Shown one piece after another: positions 54,818 to 64,000 of a stretch of 64,000 bases of DNA. Made by a program: the position numbers and the translations under genes. The stretch spans positions 124,001-188,000 of the forward strand of contig NZ_WIAQ01000001.1 of NCBI RefSeq assembly GCF_009466385.1. The letters are read 5' to 3'. The notes under the pieces were generated by a model. It did no database searches. It was not told where the DNA came from and was given only the letters and a program-made list of their open reading frames with translations. This DNA comes from Peribacillus tepidiphilus. GTDB taxonomy: Bacteria; Bacillota; Bacilli; Bacillales; DSM-1321. Numbering within the stretch: position 1 is the first letter of the stretch; every line of letters starts with the position of its first letter.

Positions 54818-54845
54818 CTCCAAACCCTCCAATCGTTATAGCACC

Positions 54846-54874
54846 CATTTTTTCCAAAAACCATCGTTTTATAC
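54846..54874 (-). promoter_or_regulatory. candidate sigma-F promoter of dacF
   Basis: Minus-strand GTATA (54870-54874), 14-base spacer and GGAAAAAATG (54846-54855), fitting GYATA and GGNNANAHTR. Confidence 0.65.
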
Positions 54875-55003
54875 AAATCATTCCAGTGAAAATAATAGGG
54901 AGAGGCTTTTTTTGTGAGGATCCGATTAAATCGTTTGAATATATAGTTCTGTTGTTTTGAAAAGATAGAATTATACAAAATTCATGCTGATTCAAATAAA
55001 TAA

Positions 55004-55039
55004 AATAGGCTCCTGACCAAAAATGGATCAGGAGCCTAT
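55004..55039 (-). terminator. terminator of drm-pupG-pdp
   Basis: Stem AGGCTCCTGA/TCAGGAGCCT with an inner loop, followed on the minus strand by ATTTTATTTATTT. Confidence 0.9.
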
Positions 55040-55044
55040 CAACA

Positions 55045-56349
55045 TTATTTTGTAATTTCTTTGTAAATTAATGTTGGTTTTTCAGTTTTTTCAGGTGATA
55101 TTACAATATTTTCGTAAAGCATATTCTTTACTTCAGTAATGTCTTCAAAGTTGCTGTGGATTGTCACTAATGACTCTCCTTTCTTAACAGCATCTCCGAT
55201 TTTCTTTCTTAAAACTAGTCCAACAGCCAAGTCGATTTGAGATTCCTTTGTGGCTCTTCCGGCACCTAGAAGCATAGCCGCAGTTCCGATTTCATCTGCT
55301 ACAATTTCTTTTACGAATCCATCTTCCTTAGCTTCTAATTCAAACTGATATTTTGCTTTCGGCAGCTTAGCAGGATCGTCAACAACAGATCCATCCCCAC
55401 CTTGGGATTCTAGGAACTCTTTGAACTTTTTAAGGGCTTCTCCATTCTTCATTACCTCACGTAGCATGGATCTTGCCTCTTCAAGAGAAGATGCTTTATT
55501 CGCTAAATACACCATGTGGCTACCAAGTGTTAAGCAAAGCTCCGTTAAGTCCTCAGGACCTTGTCCTTTTAAGGTTTCAATAGCCTCTTCTACTTCAAGT
55601 GCGTTTCCGATCGCATAACCTAGTGGCTGACTCATATCTGAGATGACTGCCATTGTTTTTCTTCCAACATTATTACCAATGCTAACCATTGCTCTAGCGA
55701 GTGCCTCAGAGTCTTCAAGCGTTTTCATAAACGCTCCCGCCCCGGTTTTTACATCAAGTACAATGGCATCTGCACCTGCAGCAATTTTTTTACTCATAAT
55801 AGAGCTTGCAATTAATGGAATGCTGTCAACTGTTGCTGTTACATCTCGCAGTGCATATAGCTTTTTATCTGCTGGTGTTAAATTACCAGTCTGACCGATC
55901 ACTGCAATTTTATTTTTATTCACTAACTTGATAAATTCTTCATTATCGATCTCTACATGAAAACCTTTTACTGACTCAAGCTTATCGATTGTTCCGCCAG
56001 TATGTCCAAGTCCGCGTCCTGACATTTTCGCGACAGGAACGCCTACCGCTGCAACAAGAGGCCCAAGTACAAGTGTAGTTGTATCTCCAACTCCACCAGT
56101 GCTATGCTTGTCTACTTTTATTCCTTCAATTGCAGATAAATCAATTTGATCGCCAGATTCAACCATTGCCATTGTTAGGTCTGCGCGCTCTTTCTCGGTC
56201 ATTCCTTTAAAAAAGATCGCCATGGCCATTGCACTCATTTGATAATCAGGAATGCTTCCGTCTGTAAAACCCTTAATCATGAACTGAATTTCTTCTGTAG
56301 TCAGCTCAAACCCATCACGTTTCTTTTCGATTAAATCAACCATTCTCAT
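55045..56349 (-). CDS. pdp: pyrimidine-nucleoside phosphorylase
   Basis: Cleaves uridine, thymidine and deoxyuridine to base and (deoxy)ribose-1-phosphate. The 434-residue protein has the signature [17 protein letters not shown], the phosphate-site [12 protein letters not shown], and [10 protein letters not shown]. The ATG at 56349 gives [10 protein letters not shown], equal in register to B. subtilis Pdp. Last gene of the drm-pupG-pdp salvage unit. Confidence 0.96.
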   Translation of the reverse strand: MRMVDLIEKKRDGFELTTEEIQFMIKGFTDGSIPDYQMSAMAMAIFFKGMTEKERADLTMAMVESGDQIDLSAIEGIKVDKHSTGGVGDTTTLVLGPLVAAVGVPVAKMSGRGLGHTGGTIDKLESVKGFHVEIDNEEFIKLVNKNKIAVIGQTGNLTPADKKLYALRDVTATVDSIPLIASSIMSKKIAAGADAIVLDVKTGAGAFMKTLEDSEALARAMVSIGNNVGRKTMAVISDMSQPLGYAIGNALEVEEAIETLKGQGPEDLTELCLTLGSHMVYLANKASSLEEARSMLREVMKNGEALKKFKEFLESQGGDGSVVDDPAKLPKAKYQFELEAKEDGFVKEIVADEIGTAAMLLGAGRATKESQIDLAVGLVLRKKIGDAVKKGESLVTIHSNFEDITEVKNMLYENIVISPEKTEKPTLIYKEITK

Positions 56350-56462
56350 TATTAAAACCACCTATTACAATTTATTTTATTGAGAAAAGGGACAGTAAAT
56401 AGTCCCCTTTCATCATTATCAGGATGAAATAAATAGATGCTATCATCTTATTGTCTGTTACT

Positions 56463-57275
56463 TTACATTCGTGAAACAATTTCTTTCACATATGTCAAAA
56501 AGCTTGATTTTACTTTTTCTGTTGTTTCAATCACTTCATCATGTGAAAGTGGTTGGTCTAGAATTCCTGCTGCCATGTTTGTAATGCAAGAAATGCCTAG
56601 AACACGGATACCGGAGTGTCGGGCAACAATCACTTCGGGAACGGTCGACATTCCTACCGCGTCTCCTCCCCAAATACGCGCCATTTTCACCTCGGCAGGT
56701 GTCTCATAAGTTGGGCCGGAATTACCTATGTAAACACCCTCTTTTACTTCTAAATGGATGGAGGACGCAATTTCTTTTGCGAGCATCCTAAATTCTTTAT
56801 CGTAAGCCTCTGACATATCTGGAAAACGAGGGCCAAATCGCTCATCGTTTGATCCAATGAGAGGATTAGTACCCATATTGTTTATATGATCGCTGATGAT
56901 CATTAAATCTCCCGGTTTAAAGCTTTCATTGACTCCTCCAGCTGCATTGGTGACAATCAATTTTTCAATTCCCAGTAATTTCATCACACGGACCGGAAAC
57001 GTCACTTTTTCCATTGGATAGCCTTCATAAAAATGAAAGCGCCCTTGCATAGCTAGTACAGTCTTGCCACCTAATTCCCCAATGACGAGTTGGCCGGCAT
57101 GTCCCTGAACAGTAGAGGTTGGGAAATTCGGTATCTGTTCATATGGAATTTTGATTGGGTTTTGAATTTCATCAGCCAAAACACCCAAGCCTGACCCTAG
57201 AATTAAACCGATCACTGGCTGTTTGGGTAATTTTTCTCGGATAAATTGGGCTGCCTGATTTATCTCTTCAAACAC
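56463..57275 (-). CDS. pupG: purine-nucleoside phosphorylase
   Basis: A trimeric-type enzyme that splits guanosine and inosine. Over 270 residues it has [15 protein letters not shown] (phosphate loop), [22 protein letters not shown] and the NHIN-type [13 protein letters not shown]. The start is GTG at 57275 after AAAGGAGG. Central gene of the salvage operon, with about 110 bases on either side. Confidence 0.95.
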   Translation of the reverse strand: MFEEINQAAQFIREKLPKQPVIGLILGSGLGVLADEIQNPIKIPYEQIPNFPTSTVQGHAGQLVIGELGGKTVLAMQGRFHFYEGYPMEKVTFPVRVMKLLGIEKLIVTNAAGGVNESFKPGDLMIISDHINNMGTNPLIGSNDERFGPRFPDMSEAYDKEFRMLAKEIASSIHLEVKEGVYIGNSGPTYETPAEVKMARIWGGDAVGMSTVPEVIVARHSGIRVLGISCITNMAAGILDQPLSHDEVIETTEKVKSSFLTYVKEIVSRM

Positions 57276-57389
57276 TTTGTTTCCTCCTTTTTCCCGAAGC
57301 ACCTTAAGTAGCTGCTACTCTAAGTAAACGATGAAGAACTGTTAATTACTGAAAGAATGAAAACTATTTTAGAAACAATCTATGAGTAA

Positions 57390-58574
57390 TTATTGAAGCT
57401 CTGAAAGAAAACTTTTTCCATGTTTCGGCATTTTGACACCAAAGTTTTCAGCTACCGTTGCACCAATATCTGCAAATGTTTTTCTAAGCGGAAGTTCCTT
57501 TGGAGACTTTAGGCTTTTAGAATAAACGAGCAGTGGAACATACTCTCTCGTATGATCTGTTCCATGATGGATCGGATCATTTCCATGGTCAGCTGTTATG
57601 ATTAACAAATCATCTTCTTTTAATTTTTCAAGCACTTCAGGAAGTCTAGCGTCATATTCTTCTAGAGCTTTTCCATAGCCGATTGGATCTCTTCGATGGC
57701 CATATAAAGCATCAAAGTCAACTAAGTTCAAGAAACTTAGTCCTGTAAACTCCATATTCACTGTTTGAAGGAGTTTATCCATTCCGTCCATATTTGAGAC
57801 TGTTCTTAATGATTCAGTTATTCCTTCTCCATCATAAATGTCATGAATTTTACCAATTGCGATCACATCATAATTCGCGTCTTTCAATTCATTCATAACG
57901 GTTCTTTCAAAAGGCTTTAACGCATAGTCATGACGGTTAGCCGTTCTCTTAAAGTTTCCTGGTTCTCCCACAAATGGACGAGCAATCACTCGGCCGACCA
58001 TATATTCTTCTCTTAAAGTCAATTCCCGTGCAATTTTGCATATTTTATACAATTCATCAAGTGGTACAACTTCTTCATGAGCTGCTATTTGAAGGACAGA
58101 ATCAGCAGAAGTGTAAACGATTAGTGCTCCTGTCTCCATATGCTCTTTTCCTAACTCGTCTAAAATGGCTGTTCCACTTGCCGGCTTGTTTCCAATGACT
58201 TTTCTTCCTGTTTTTTCTTCTAGCTCTTTAATTAACTCGTTTGGAAATCCTTCAGGAAATACTTTGAAAGGTGTTTCAATGTGCAGCCCCATAATCTCCC
58301 AGTGCCCAGTCATCGTATCTTTACCATTCGATGCTTCCTGCATTTTTGTATAATAAGCAAGCGGCTGTTCAACCTCTTGAATACCTTTTAGCTTTTCGAT
58401 ATTTCCAAGACCTAATTTCTCCATATTAGGCATTTTTAATCCATTCATTTTTTCAGCTATATGTCCAAGGGTATGGGCACCTTTATCACCAAACTTTTCT
58501 GCATCCGGTGCTTCCCCGATTCCGACAGAATCCATAACAATTAGGAATATTCGTTTAAATTTATTTTTACTCAT
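57390..58574 (-). CDS. drm: phosphopentomutase
   Basis: Interconverts (deoxy)ribose-1- and -5-phosphate, linking the two downstream phosphorylases to central metabolism. The 394-residue alkaline-phosphatase-fold enzyme has the metal-binding [12 protein letters not shown] with the nucleophile region KDTMTGHWE, and late [24 protein letters not shown] precedes the ATG at 58574. First gene of the salvage operon (also called deoB). Confidence 0.95.
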   Translation of the reverse strand: MSKNKFKRIFLIVMDSVGIGEAPDAEKFGDKGAHTLGHIAEKMNGLKMPNMEKLGLGNIEKLKGIQEVEQPLAYYTKMQEASNGKDTMTGHWEIMGLHIETPFKVFPEGFPNELIKELEEKTGRKVIGNKPASGTAILDELGKEHMETGALIVYTSADSVLQIAAHEEVVPLDELYKICKIARELTLREEYMVGRVIARPFVGEPGNFKRTANRHDYALKPFERTVMNELKDANYDVIAIGKIHDIYDGEGITESLRTVSNMDGMDKLLQTVNMEFTGLSFLNLVDFDALYGHRRDPIGYGKALEEYDARLPEVLEKLKEDDLLIITADHGNDPIHHGTDHTREYVPLLVYSKSLKSPKELPLRKTFADIGATVAENFGVKMPKHGKSFLSELQ

Positions 58575-58632
58575 ATTGATTCCTCCTACATTGGATAACA
58601 TTTCTCTTTTTTACTTTAATATAATCATCACT

Positions 58633-58663
58633 TGTACAAACAAAACGTACATTCTGTTTGTAT
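58633..58663. promoter_or_regulatory. inverted repeat upstream of drm
   Basis: TGTACAAAC and GTTTGTATG (58633-58641 and 58656-58664) form an imperfect inverted repeat with a 14-base centre; TGTAC/GTACA (58633-58651) gives a nested one. It lies about 60-90 bases before the drm ATG, where a nucleoside-responsive repressor might bind. Confidence 0.35.
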
Positions 58664-58782
58664 GTTGCCCTAAAAAGGGATATATAACCATAAAAATTCA
58701 TTATACATGTCGGAAGTCTGACAACTTAATTTTAGAGGATATTATATAGTTAATGCAAGGGTTTTCACTAATTTGATACATT

Positions 58783-58844
58783 TAAAAGAGACTAACGATA
58801 AACAAAGAGGGATCTGTTACATTCGTTAATCGTCAGCCTCTTTG
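58783..58844 (-). terminator. terminator downstream of xerD
   Basis: On the minus strand GAGGCTGACGAT pairs imperfectly (10 of 12) with ATCGTTAGTCTC, followed by TTTTAAA. CAAAGAGG/CCTCTTTG forms an alternative inner stem. Confidence 0.65.
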
Positions 58845-58909
58845 GATTATGATTGAGTGACAAATGATTTATGAATGAAAAATGGCTTACTGAGATTCTC
58901 TTAATCTCG

Positions 58910-59803
58910 TTATGCACGCGGATGAAACTTTGAGTATACATCCTTAAGCCGCACATTGGTTACATGCGTATAAATTTGTGTAGTGGAAATATCTGCATGA
59001 CCTAGCATTTCCTGCACAGACCTTAAATCTGCCCCATTCATGAGTAAATGTGTTGCAAATGAATGACGAAGAGTATGCGGTGTCAGTTCTTTTTGGATAT
59101 TCGCTTCTTGCGCCAAACGTTTTAGAATCTTCCAGAAGCCTTGCCTCGTCAACCTTCCTCCATGATGGTTTAAAAATAGCGAATCCGTTCTATTTTTCTT
59201 GCTAACTAGTTTTCCTCTGCCTTTTTGCAAATAATCCTCCACTGCATGAAGAGCCGTTTTGCCAATTGGAATAATTCTTTCTTTATTTCCTTTTCCAACA
59301 CAACGAACAAATCCCATATTTGCATGGACATCAGATATGTCTAAATTGATTAATTCACTTACACGCATGCCTGTTGCATATAGAAGCTCAAGCATTGCAC
59401 GGTCTCGCAAACCAAATGCATCACTTGATTTAGGTGCATCCAGCAGCGCCTCTACTTCTTCCATGCTCAATACCTTAGGTAGTGTTCGTTCAGGCTGAGG
59501 AGTTTCTATATGTATGGAAGGATCTTGTTCAGTCGTTTTTTCTCTTAGTAAAAACTGATGAAAGCTACGAATAGAGGCTATATGGCGAGCCAAGGTCCTT
59601 GAAGATTTTCCTTCCTGCCTTAAATGACCCAAAAAGTGCATGATATTTGGTCTTCGAACATCATTCCAATCCTTGACGCCTTCTACTGCAAGTAGGTAAT
59701 TCATATAAGAATTCAAATCTCGTTGGTAGGAAACGATTGTGTTCTTTGCTAACCCTTTTTCTACTGTTAAAAAATGAATGAAATCTCTTATCGCATCTTT
59801 CAT
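58910..59803 (-). CDS. xerD: site-specific tyrosine recombinase XerD
   Basis: Resolves chromosome dimers at dif with CodV/XerC. The 297-residue protein has the N-terminal SAM-like core-binding domain and the catalytic domain with R147, K171, H243-x2-R246, H269 and nucleophile Y278 (QIYTHV). Size and context (drm, yqzK, fur) match RipX/XerD of B. subtilis, so it is a housekeeping gene, not a mobile-element integrase. Its start is 16 bases after the yqzK stop. Confidence 0.95.
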   Translation of the reverse strand: MKDAIRDFIHFLTVEKGLAKNTIVSYQRDLNSYMNYLLAVEGVKDWNDVRRPNIMHFLGHLRQEGKSSRTLARHIASIRSFHQFLLREKTTEQDPSIHIETPQPERTLPKVLSMEEVEALLDAPKSSDAFGLRDRAMLELLYATGMRVSELINLDISDVHANMGFVRCVGKGNKERIIPIGKTALHAVEDYLQKGRGKLVSKKNRTDSLFLNHHGGRLTRQGFWKILKRLAQEANIQKELTPHTLRHSFATHLLMNGADLRSVQEMLGHADISTTQIYTHVTNVRLKDVYSKFHPRA

Positions 59804-59819
59804 ATGATTACTCCCTTGA

Positions 59820-60053
59820 TTACTCCCCGCTTAAATAAAATAGCTTTAAGCGCTCAAGAAAGCTCCAGTCCTTACCTTCTGCGGTTAAAGTACCTGAAGC
59901 TTTAATGGCATTTCCGTTAGGCTCATCATACCGATGATAGTTTTGATACTCCTGATTTAACCATACCATGCCGAAATAAAAAAGAACAGTAAAGCTAACA
60001 AATAATAAAAAAACCTTTAACGTGTTCAAAATCATTTTTATGGATGATTTCAT
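59820..60053 (-). CDS. yqzK: YqzK family small membrane protein (DUF4227)
   Basis: A 77-residue protein with one membrane helix (about 9-29) and a polar C-terminal half ending in [15 protein letters not shown]. Family and position between xerD and fur match B. subtilis YqzK. Function unknown. Likely cotranscribed with xerD. Confidence 0.85.
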   Translation of the reverse strand: MKSSIKMILNTLKVFLLFVSFTVLFYFGMVWLNQEYQNYHRYDEPNGNAIKASGTLTAEGKDWSFLERLKLFYLSGE

Positions 60054-60159
60054 CTTACACCCTCCGTTCTTCTTCCTACTTCATCCTATGTCAGATCGGA
60101 CAAGTTTTATACATGAACGAAAAGAAAAGTATTTGCACGATAAAATCATCTAAAAATGA

Positions 60160-60224
60160 GAAAAATAAAAAGATGCTTATTTTCTCACGTCAATAAATGC
60201 TATAACGAGAGAAATAATGCATCT
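60160..60224 (-). terminator. terminator of fur
   Basis: On the minus strand AGATGCATTATTTCTC pairs with GAGAAAATAAGCATCT with small mismatches, followed by TTTTATTTTT, a few bases past the fur stop. Confidence 0.85.
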
Positions 60225-60230
60225 AATGTA

Positions 60231-60692
60231 TTATTCTACAGTATTGGAATCTTCTTTTGATTGACATCTGTGACAAATCCCATGGAAGGTTAGGCGGTGA
60301 TCTTTGACTTTAAAATTCCAATCACGTTCAACAACCGCTTCAACTTCTTCTAAAAGATCTTCTTGAATTTCATCCACTGCCCCACACTCCATACAGACAA
60401 GGTGGTGATGAAAATGAGCGGCGCCTTCTTGTCTTAAATCATATCTAGACACACCATCTCCAAAGTTAATTTTATCTACGATTTTTAATTCAGTTAATAA
60501 CTCTAATGTTCGATACACAGTTGCTAACCCGATTTCGGGCGATTTTTCTTTTACCAGGAGGTATACGTCTTCTGCGCTTAAATGATCCTCTTCATGCTCC
60601 AGCAATACACTAACTGTTGCCTCTCGCTGAGGAGTCAATTTATAGCTAGACGAGTGCAACTGTTTTTTTATTCTCTCGATTCTGCTTTCCAT
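60231..60692 (-). CDS. fur: ferric uptake regulator Fur
   Basis: Iron-dependent repressor of uptake genes. The 153-residue protein has a winged helix (about 15-85, LTPQREATVSVLLEHEEDHLSAEDVYLLV) and a metal-binding C-domain with HFHHHLVCMECG and CHRCQ, whose four cysteines form the structural zinc site. Position between yqzK and spoIIM identifies it as Fur rather than PerR or Zur. Confidence 0.95.
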   Translation of the reverse strand: MESRIERIKKQLHSSSYKLTPQREATVSVLLEHEEDHLSAEDVYLLVKEKSPEIGLATVYRTLELLTELKIVDKINFGDGVSRYDLRQEGAAHFHHHLVCMECGAVDEIQEDLLEEVEAVVERDWNFKVKDHRLTFHGICHRCQSKEDSNTVE

Positions 60693-60818
60693 CTTATTCC
60701 CTCCCTCGCCACTGTAGATATTATTATATCAAATTAAAGGGAAGTGTCAAAATACAATAATTATTATTTAGAAAAAATAATGATTCTTTTTTTATATTAA
60801 TTATTATAAATTTGCATT

Positions 60819-61466
60819 CTAGCTGTTCAGTATACTCATAATAGTTTTCATTACTACGGGTGAAAAATATGCTTCAATTGCTCCAGCTCCTACAAGAAAC
60901 AACATACAAAGTACAAACGAAAAAACATATTTAAAGATTACCGGCTTTAACGGTTCACGAATTTGCTTTAAAAATACCCTGCGTATCATTTTAATGCTTA
61001 AGGCCAAGGATAGTGTGGTAATGAAAATGAATACAGGTACGATGATAATATTTTGCGGCAGAATCGAAACAAAGGCCATACCGAAGCCATCCCACCCCAT
61101 TTGGTTCACTAAAAATCCTACAGTAAAGCCTACTACCATACCTTTTAAAAATAATAGAATCAGAATAATGGGCAGTCCAATAATTGATACTCCTAATATC
61201 CATATGATCCCTGTGTACTTTATATTGTGCATCACACTTTGTATAAACATATCATATGAGGAAGAGATTTTACCTTCTGCTACCTGAGTAAAAAAATGAG
61301 ACAGATAATAAAAGAGATCTTCCTTTTGAGTAAAGCTTAAGCTATTTACGATCACAGCCCCAAAAATGACTCCCATTAAAAACAGGACAATAACAAACGC
61401 ATATAACGAGGAATGCTCACGGAAATGGTTTTGTGCAACGATTTGTAAGTGCGAATGTCTCTTCAT
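60819..61466 (-). CDS. spoIIM: stage II sporulation protein M
   Basis: A 215-residue polytopic mother-cell membrane protein of the SpoIIDMP engulfment machine. It has about five membrane helices and family features such as GVIFGAVIVNSL and FLKGMVVGFTVGFLVNQ. A sigma-E type promoter lies upstream. It sits between fur and nudF as in B. subtilis. Confidence 0.94.
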   Translation of the reverse strand: MKRHSHLQIVAQNHFREHSSLYAFVIVLFLMGVIFGAVIVNSLSFTQKEDLFYYLSHFFTQVAEGKISSSYDMFIQSVMHNIKYTGIIWILGVSIIGLPIILILLFLKGMVVGFTVGFLVNQMGWDGFGMAFVSILPQNIIIVPVFIFITTLSLALSIKMIRRVFLKQIREPLKPVIFKYVFSFVLCMLFLVGAGAIEAYFSPVVMKTIMSILNS

Positions 61467-61496
61467 CTACTTTTCCTCCCATTTGCTGCTTACTAG

Positions 61497-61524
61497 ATTT
61501 TATGTGTGAGCTTGTCTTTTATGA
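61497..61524 (-). promoter_or_regulatory. candidate sigma-E promoter of spoIIM
   Basis: Minus-strand TCATAAA (61518-61524), 13-base spacer, CATAAAAT (61497-61504), 30 bases from the spoIIM ATG. Same layout as the proposed dacB promoter. Confidence 0.5.
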
Positions 61525-61612
61525 CAGTTTTAATAAAGCTGGCTTTTCGTCCTGTTCAAAGCCTTTTCATTTATAAAGGAAATATTTTAAAGAAATCTCT
61601 TCCCTTTGCCTA

Positions 61613-61741
61613 TAAGGGGCTGTCCGAAAAGGGCAACTTCATTAAAAATGGAAAATCAAGAATGTTGATATATTAATATTCTTGAACATAAAAAGGGGGC
61701 ATCCAAAAGCCGAAAATCGACTTATTGGACAGCCCCTTATG
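61613..61741 (-). repeat. nested inverted-repeat element after nudF
   Basis: Outer arms ATAAGGGGCTGTCC (from 61613) and GGACAGCCCCTTAT (to 61741) are exact inverted repeats about 100 bases apart. Inside, TCAAGAAT and ATTCTTGA form a second hairpin, and GGGGGC with GCCCC a third. On the minus strand GCCCCCTTTTT can terminate nudF. Confidence 0.7.
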
Positions 61742-61744
61742 TAT

Positions 61745-62296
61745 TTATTTGACCATCATATTTTTCAATTGTAAGTATTGCACAGCATAAGCCGTTTTTG
61801 CATCATAAATTCTTTTTTCTTTTATAAATTCCAGTGCTTCCTCTAAAGTCAATTCGATCACTTCTACGAATTCATCCTCATCGCAAGCAGCCGCATTTTC
61901 TTTTTTCTTCAATCCATGAGCGAAGTAAAGATGTACCAGTTCATCTGCAAAGCCTGGAGAGGTGTAAAAGGAAATGATGTGCTCCATTTTTTCGCACACA
62001 TAACCAGTTTCTTCCTCCAATTCCCTTGAGGCTGTTACAATTGGCTCTTCCCCTTTTTCTAGCTTACCTGCCGGAATTTCTACTAGACTTCTTTCCATCG
62101 CTTTTCTATATTGCTCAACCATGACGATTTTGTTTTCTGGTGTCAAGGCTAGAATCGCAACCGCCCCCGGATGTTTAATGAGCTCACGCTTGCTTTTTTT
62201 TCCATCCGGAAGTTCCACTTCATCTACCTGCAGGCTAATGACCTTGCCTGTGAAAATGGTTTCAGAGGAAATGGTTTTTTCTTCGAATTTTTTCAT
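61745..62296 (-). CDS. nudF: ADP-ribose pyrophosphatase
   Basis: A 183-residue Nudix hydrolase. The Nudix box is complete: G77-x5-E83-x7-RELEEETGY (91-99). Preceding strands resemble the dimeric ADP-ribose pyrophosphatases, and the context (spoIIM, mciZ) matches NudF (YqkG) of B. subtilis. The ATG at 62296 follows GGGAG. Confidence 0.93.
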   Translation of the reverse strand: MKKFEEKTISSETIFTGKVISLQVDEVELPDGKKSKRELIKHPGAVAILALTPENKIVMVEQYRKAMERSLVEIPAGKLEKGEEPIVTASRELEEETGYVCEKMEHIISFYTSPGFADELVHLYFAHGLKKKENAAACDEDEFVEVIELTLEEALEFIKEKRIYDAKTAYAVQYLQLKNMMVK

Positions 62297-62311
62297 TTTT
62301 GTCACTCCCTG

Positions 62312-62341
62312 TTCTATTGACAGACACTCTGCTCATACATT
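62312..62341 (+). promoter_or_regulatory. candidate sigma-E promoter of mciZ
   Basis: TTCTATT (62312-62318), 15-base spacer, CATACATT (62334-62341). The -10 fits the sigma-E consensus fully; the -35 is partial. In B. subtilis mciZ is transcribed by sigma-E. Confidence 0.55.
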
Positions 62342-62369
62342 TTACCATAATCGAATTGGGGGTTGTCTG

Positions 62370-62522
62370 ATGAAAATTTATATGATGGATAATGGGATCG
62401 TATTGTGCGGCAAGGCTTGGGAAATCAAAGCAAAGTTGAAGGAATACAATAGAGAATTTTATTATGTAAAAGACTGGGTGAATCATAAACAGAATCATGC
62501 GCATCTAAAAATTGTGAAATAA
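62370..62522 (+). CDS. mciZ: MciZ, mother cell inhibitor of FtsZ
   Basis: A 50-residue peptide whose first 39 residues match MciZ: MKIYMMDNGIVLCGKAWEIK, then AKLKEYNREFYYVKDWV. In B. subtilis the 40-residue MciZ caps FtsZ filaments in the mother cell. Here about ten further residues (NHKQNHAHLKIVK) extend the C-terminus. GGGGGT precedes the ATG by six bases. The gene diverges from nudF and lies before yqkF, as in B. subtilis. Confidence 0.88.
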   Translation: MKIYMMDNGIVLCGKAWEIKAKLKEYNREFYYVKDWVNHKQNHAHLKIVK

Positions 62523-62612
62523 CTGAGGCATATCTTTATTTTTTTCTCCACTCTTTCGGTACAATATAGCTAAATGTTTTTGGACAAGCCACTTTGAAGG
62601 AGTGATAGATGA

Positions 62613-63533
62613 ATGAAAAAAAGAAGATTAGGAAAATCCGAGCTGTATGTGACCGAAATGGGTCTTGGTGCGATGTCAATCGGAACAGATGAAAAGGAAG
62701 CGTTACATATTATTTCCGCTGCTCTTGATGAAGGAATTAATTATTTCGATACTGCCGATCTTTATGACTATGGCATGAATGAAAGGATTGTCGGAAAAGC
62801 TCTTAAGCCGTATCGCGATTCTGTTATCATCGCCACTAAAGTCGGGAACAAATGGAACGAAAACAAGGATGCTTGGAGTTGGGATGCGTCCAAAAGCTAC
62901 ATCCTTTCTGCGGTGAAAGATAGTCTTCACAGGCTTGGTACAGATTATATTGATTTGTACCAGCTACATGGCGGTACGATGGAAGACAACCATGAAGAAG
63001 TGGTAGAGGCTTTTGAACAGTTAGTTAAGGAAGGTTACATCCGTTATTACGGCATTTCTTCCATTCGACCAAATGTCATTGATTCTTTCGCACGAAAGTC
63101 CAATATTCAAACCGTTATGATGCAGTACAGTATCTTGGACAGAAGACCGGAAGAATGGATGACTATTTTGAAAGAAAATAACATCAGCATGATTGCCCGC
63201 GGTCCTGTTGCTAAAGGGCTTTTAAGTGAAAAAATGCTTGAAAAAGCTTCAGCTTCTGTTAAAGAAAAAGGCTATTTAGATTATTCTTTTCGTGAGCTTG
63301 AAGATACATTACATAAACTTCGTGAGATCTTTTCAACCCGAAGTATGAATGAGATCGCCCTCCAATATATTTTATCGCACGACGTCGTTGGAGCTGTTAT
63401 ACCAGGAGCAAGCTCTGTTAAACAGGTAAAGGAAAATGCTCAAGCTGTTCGAGGAGAAAGATTAACTGACGAAGAAGTGGAACTGATAAAATCCCTAACC
63501 AAGCTTAACAAATATGAACACCATAGGATTTAA
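62613..63533 (+). CDS. yqkF: aldo/keto reductase YqkF
   Basis: A 306-residue NADPH-dependent oxidoreductase. The AKR catalytic residues are visible: FDTADLYDYGMNE (Asp, Tyr), IIATKVGN (Lys) and QLHGG (His). Substrate unknown. GAAGGAG lies ten bases before the ATG; another ATG four bases upstream is out of frame. A single gene with a terminator. Confidence 0.92.
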   Translation: MKKRRLGKSELYVTEMGLGAMSIGTDEKEALHIISAALDEGINYFDTADLYDYGMNERIVGKALKPYRDSVIIATKVGNKWNENKDAWSWDASKSYILSAVKDSLHRLGTDYIDLYQLHGGTMEDNHEEVVEAFEQLVKEGYIRYYGISSIRPNVIDSFARKSNIQTVMMQYSILDRRPEEWMTILKENNISMIARGPVAKGLLSEKMLEKASASVKEKGYLDYSFRELEDTLHKLREIFSTRSMNEIALQYILSHDVVGAVIPGASSVKQVKENAQAVRGERLTDEEVELIKSLTKLNKYEHHRI

Positions 63534-63544
63534 TGATTAACAAG

Positions 63545-63588
63545 AAAGCAAGGCGATAAAAAAACATTTATGGTGCCTTGCTTTTTTC
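63545..63588. terminator. bidirectional terminator between yqkF and yqkE
   Basis: Stem AAGCAAGGC/GCCTTGCTT with T runs on the plus strand and T-rich sequence on the minus strand. Confidence 0.85.
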
Positions 63589-63604
63589 TTATCATTTATA
63601 GGAT

Positions 63605-63859
63605 TTAGTCTTTATAACTTCGCCAGTCCATTTCACTTTCGTTCAGAAGCTCTTCAAACGTTTTATTTTTTTCTTTCTTTTTCAACTCTTCTTTTCTTCG
63701 TCTTTCCTCTTCTTCTTTTTTTAGAAGCTCTACCTTTGTCAATTCCTGTTGCTTTTCACGAAGTTGAGTAAGAAGCTCCTGGTTTAGCATATCTCCTAGC
63801 GTAAGTTTTTCTTCTTTTTTCGGTGTTTGGGTTGGATTTTTCTTACCTTTTTTCTTCAT
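63605..63859 (-). CDS. yqkE: YqkE family protein (DUF3886)
   Basis: An 84-residue, very charged protein. A Lys/Glu-rich coiled coil spans about 25-65 and the family end FEELLNESEMDWRSYKD is present. No membrane segment. Position after yqkF agrees with B. subtilis. Function unknown. Confidence 0.85.
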   Translation of the reverse strand: MKKKGKKNPTQTPKKEEKLTLGDMLNQELLTQLREKQQELTKVELLKKEEEERRRKEELKKKEKNKTFEELLNESEMDWRSYKD

Positions 63860-63982
63860 GTTACACGTTCCTCCTATCCTTCCACATTATAGCACGAACC
63901 GCTCTATTCTTCTTAGGCATTAGTATACTTTCTTGTTTTTTACCCAAATTAATAATGAAGCTATTGAAAAAGGGGGGTTAGC

Positions 63983-64000
63983 ATGAGCAAAAGGGATAAA
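63983..64000 (+). CDS. start of a gene cut by the window edge
   Basis: ATG at 63983 preceded by GGGGGG at eight bases, then five codons (SKRDK) to the edge. The good ribosome site supports a real gene start; nothing more can be said. Confidence 0.45.

Noticed and set aside
58910-59803. Tyrosine recombinase as sign of an integrated element
   Set aside because: Neighbours drm, yqzK and fur and the sequence identify chromosomal XerD; no attachment site or phage genes nearby.

Overview
The window is a chromosomal segment of an endospore-forming, low-GC Gram-positive bacterium of the family Bacillaceae. Gene content and order follow the Bacillus subtilis region from seaA/yphA through resABCDE, the spoVA, spoIIA and drm loci to yqkE closely enough that most genes can be named by both sequence and position. 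No rRNA, tRNA, CRISPR array, transposase or prophage was seen. Most genes lie on the minus strand, as short operons closed by strong hairpin terminators.

Layout: 1-9,000 holds the YIEGIA germination-type operon, yphA, ypzI, fni, the S1 protein ypfD, plsC-cmk, the PilZ protein ypfA, and ypeB-sleB (cortex lysis). 9,300-22,300 holds prsW, ansA, ypdA, gudB, mecB/ypbH, a MerR regulator with cobalamin-binding motifs, the ypbG-ypbB cluster and the RecQ-type helicase gene recS. 22,400-29,400 holds ferredoxin, the FMN-riboswitch riboflavin transporter, serA, a PHP phosphatase, an M23/LysM peptidase, and sigX-rsiX with a readable autoregulatory promoter. 29,600-36,700 is resABC-resDE plus rluB (cytochrome c maturation and redox signalling). 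36,900-42,700 holds dacB-spmA-spmB (spore cortex), a superoxide dismutase, ypuI and scpAB. 42,900-46,800 holds a 30-residue YjcZ-type gene, ypuF, an isolated ribT, ypuA and lysA. 47,100-54,900 holds an incomplete spoVA operon, a purine permease with PurR-type boxes, and dacF-spoIIAA-spoIIAB-sigF. 55,000-64,000 holds pdp-pupG-drm (nucleoside salvage), xerD, yqzK, fur, spoIIM, nudF, mciZ, yqkF and yqkE.

Much of the window serves sporulation and germination. Candidate sigma-H, sigma-F, sigma-E and sigma-G promoters can be read upstream of spoIIAA, dacF, dacB/spoIIM/mciZ and spoVAA.

The points most worth a second look are: the spoVA operon without spoVAC-AD-AEb between otherwise intact neighbours; a CarH/LitR-like MerR protein with direct repeats in its promoter; a 14-base match to the Tn10 tet operator core at the gudB promoter; and two related non-coding elements (29.5 kb and 46.9 kb), each sitting between two near-identical copies of a terminator hairpin. 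Several degenerate copies of a GC-rich Bacillus intergenic repeat are also present. All calls come from reading the sequence; no database search was run.
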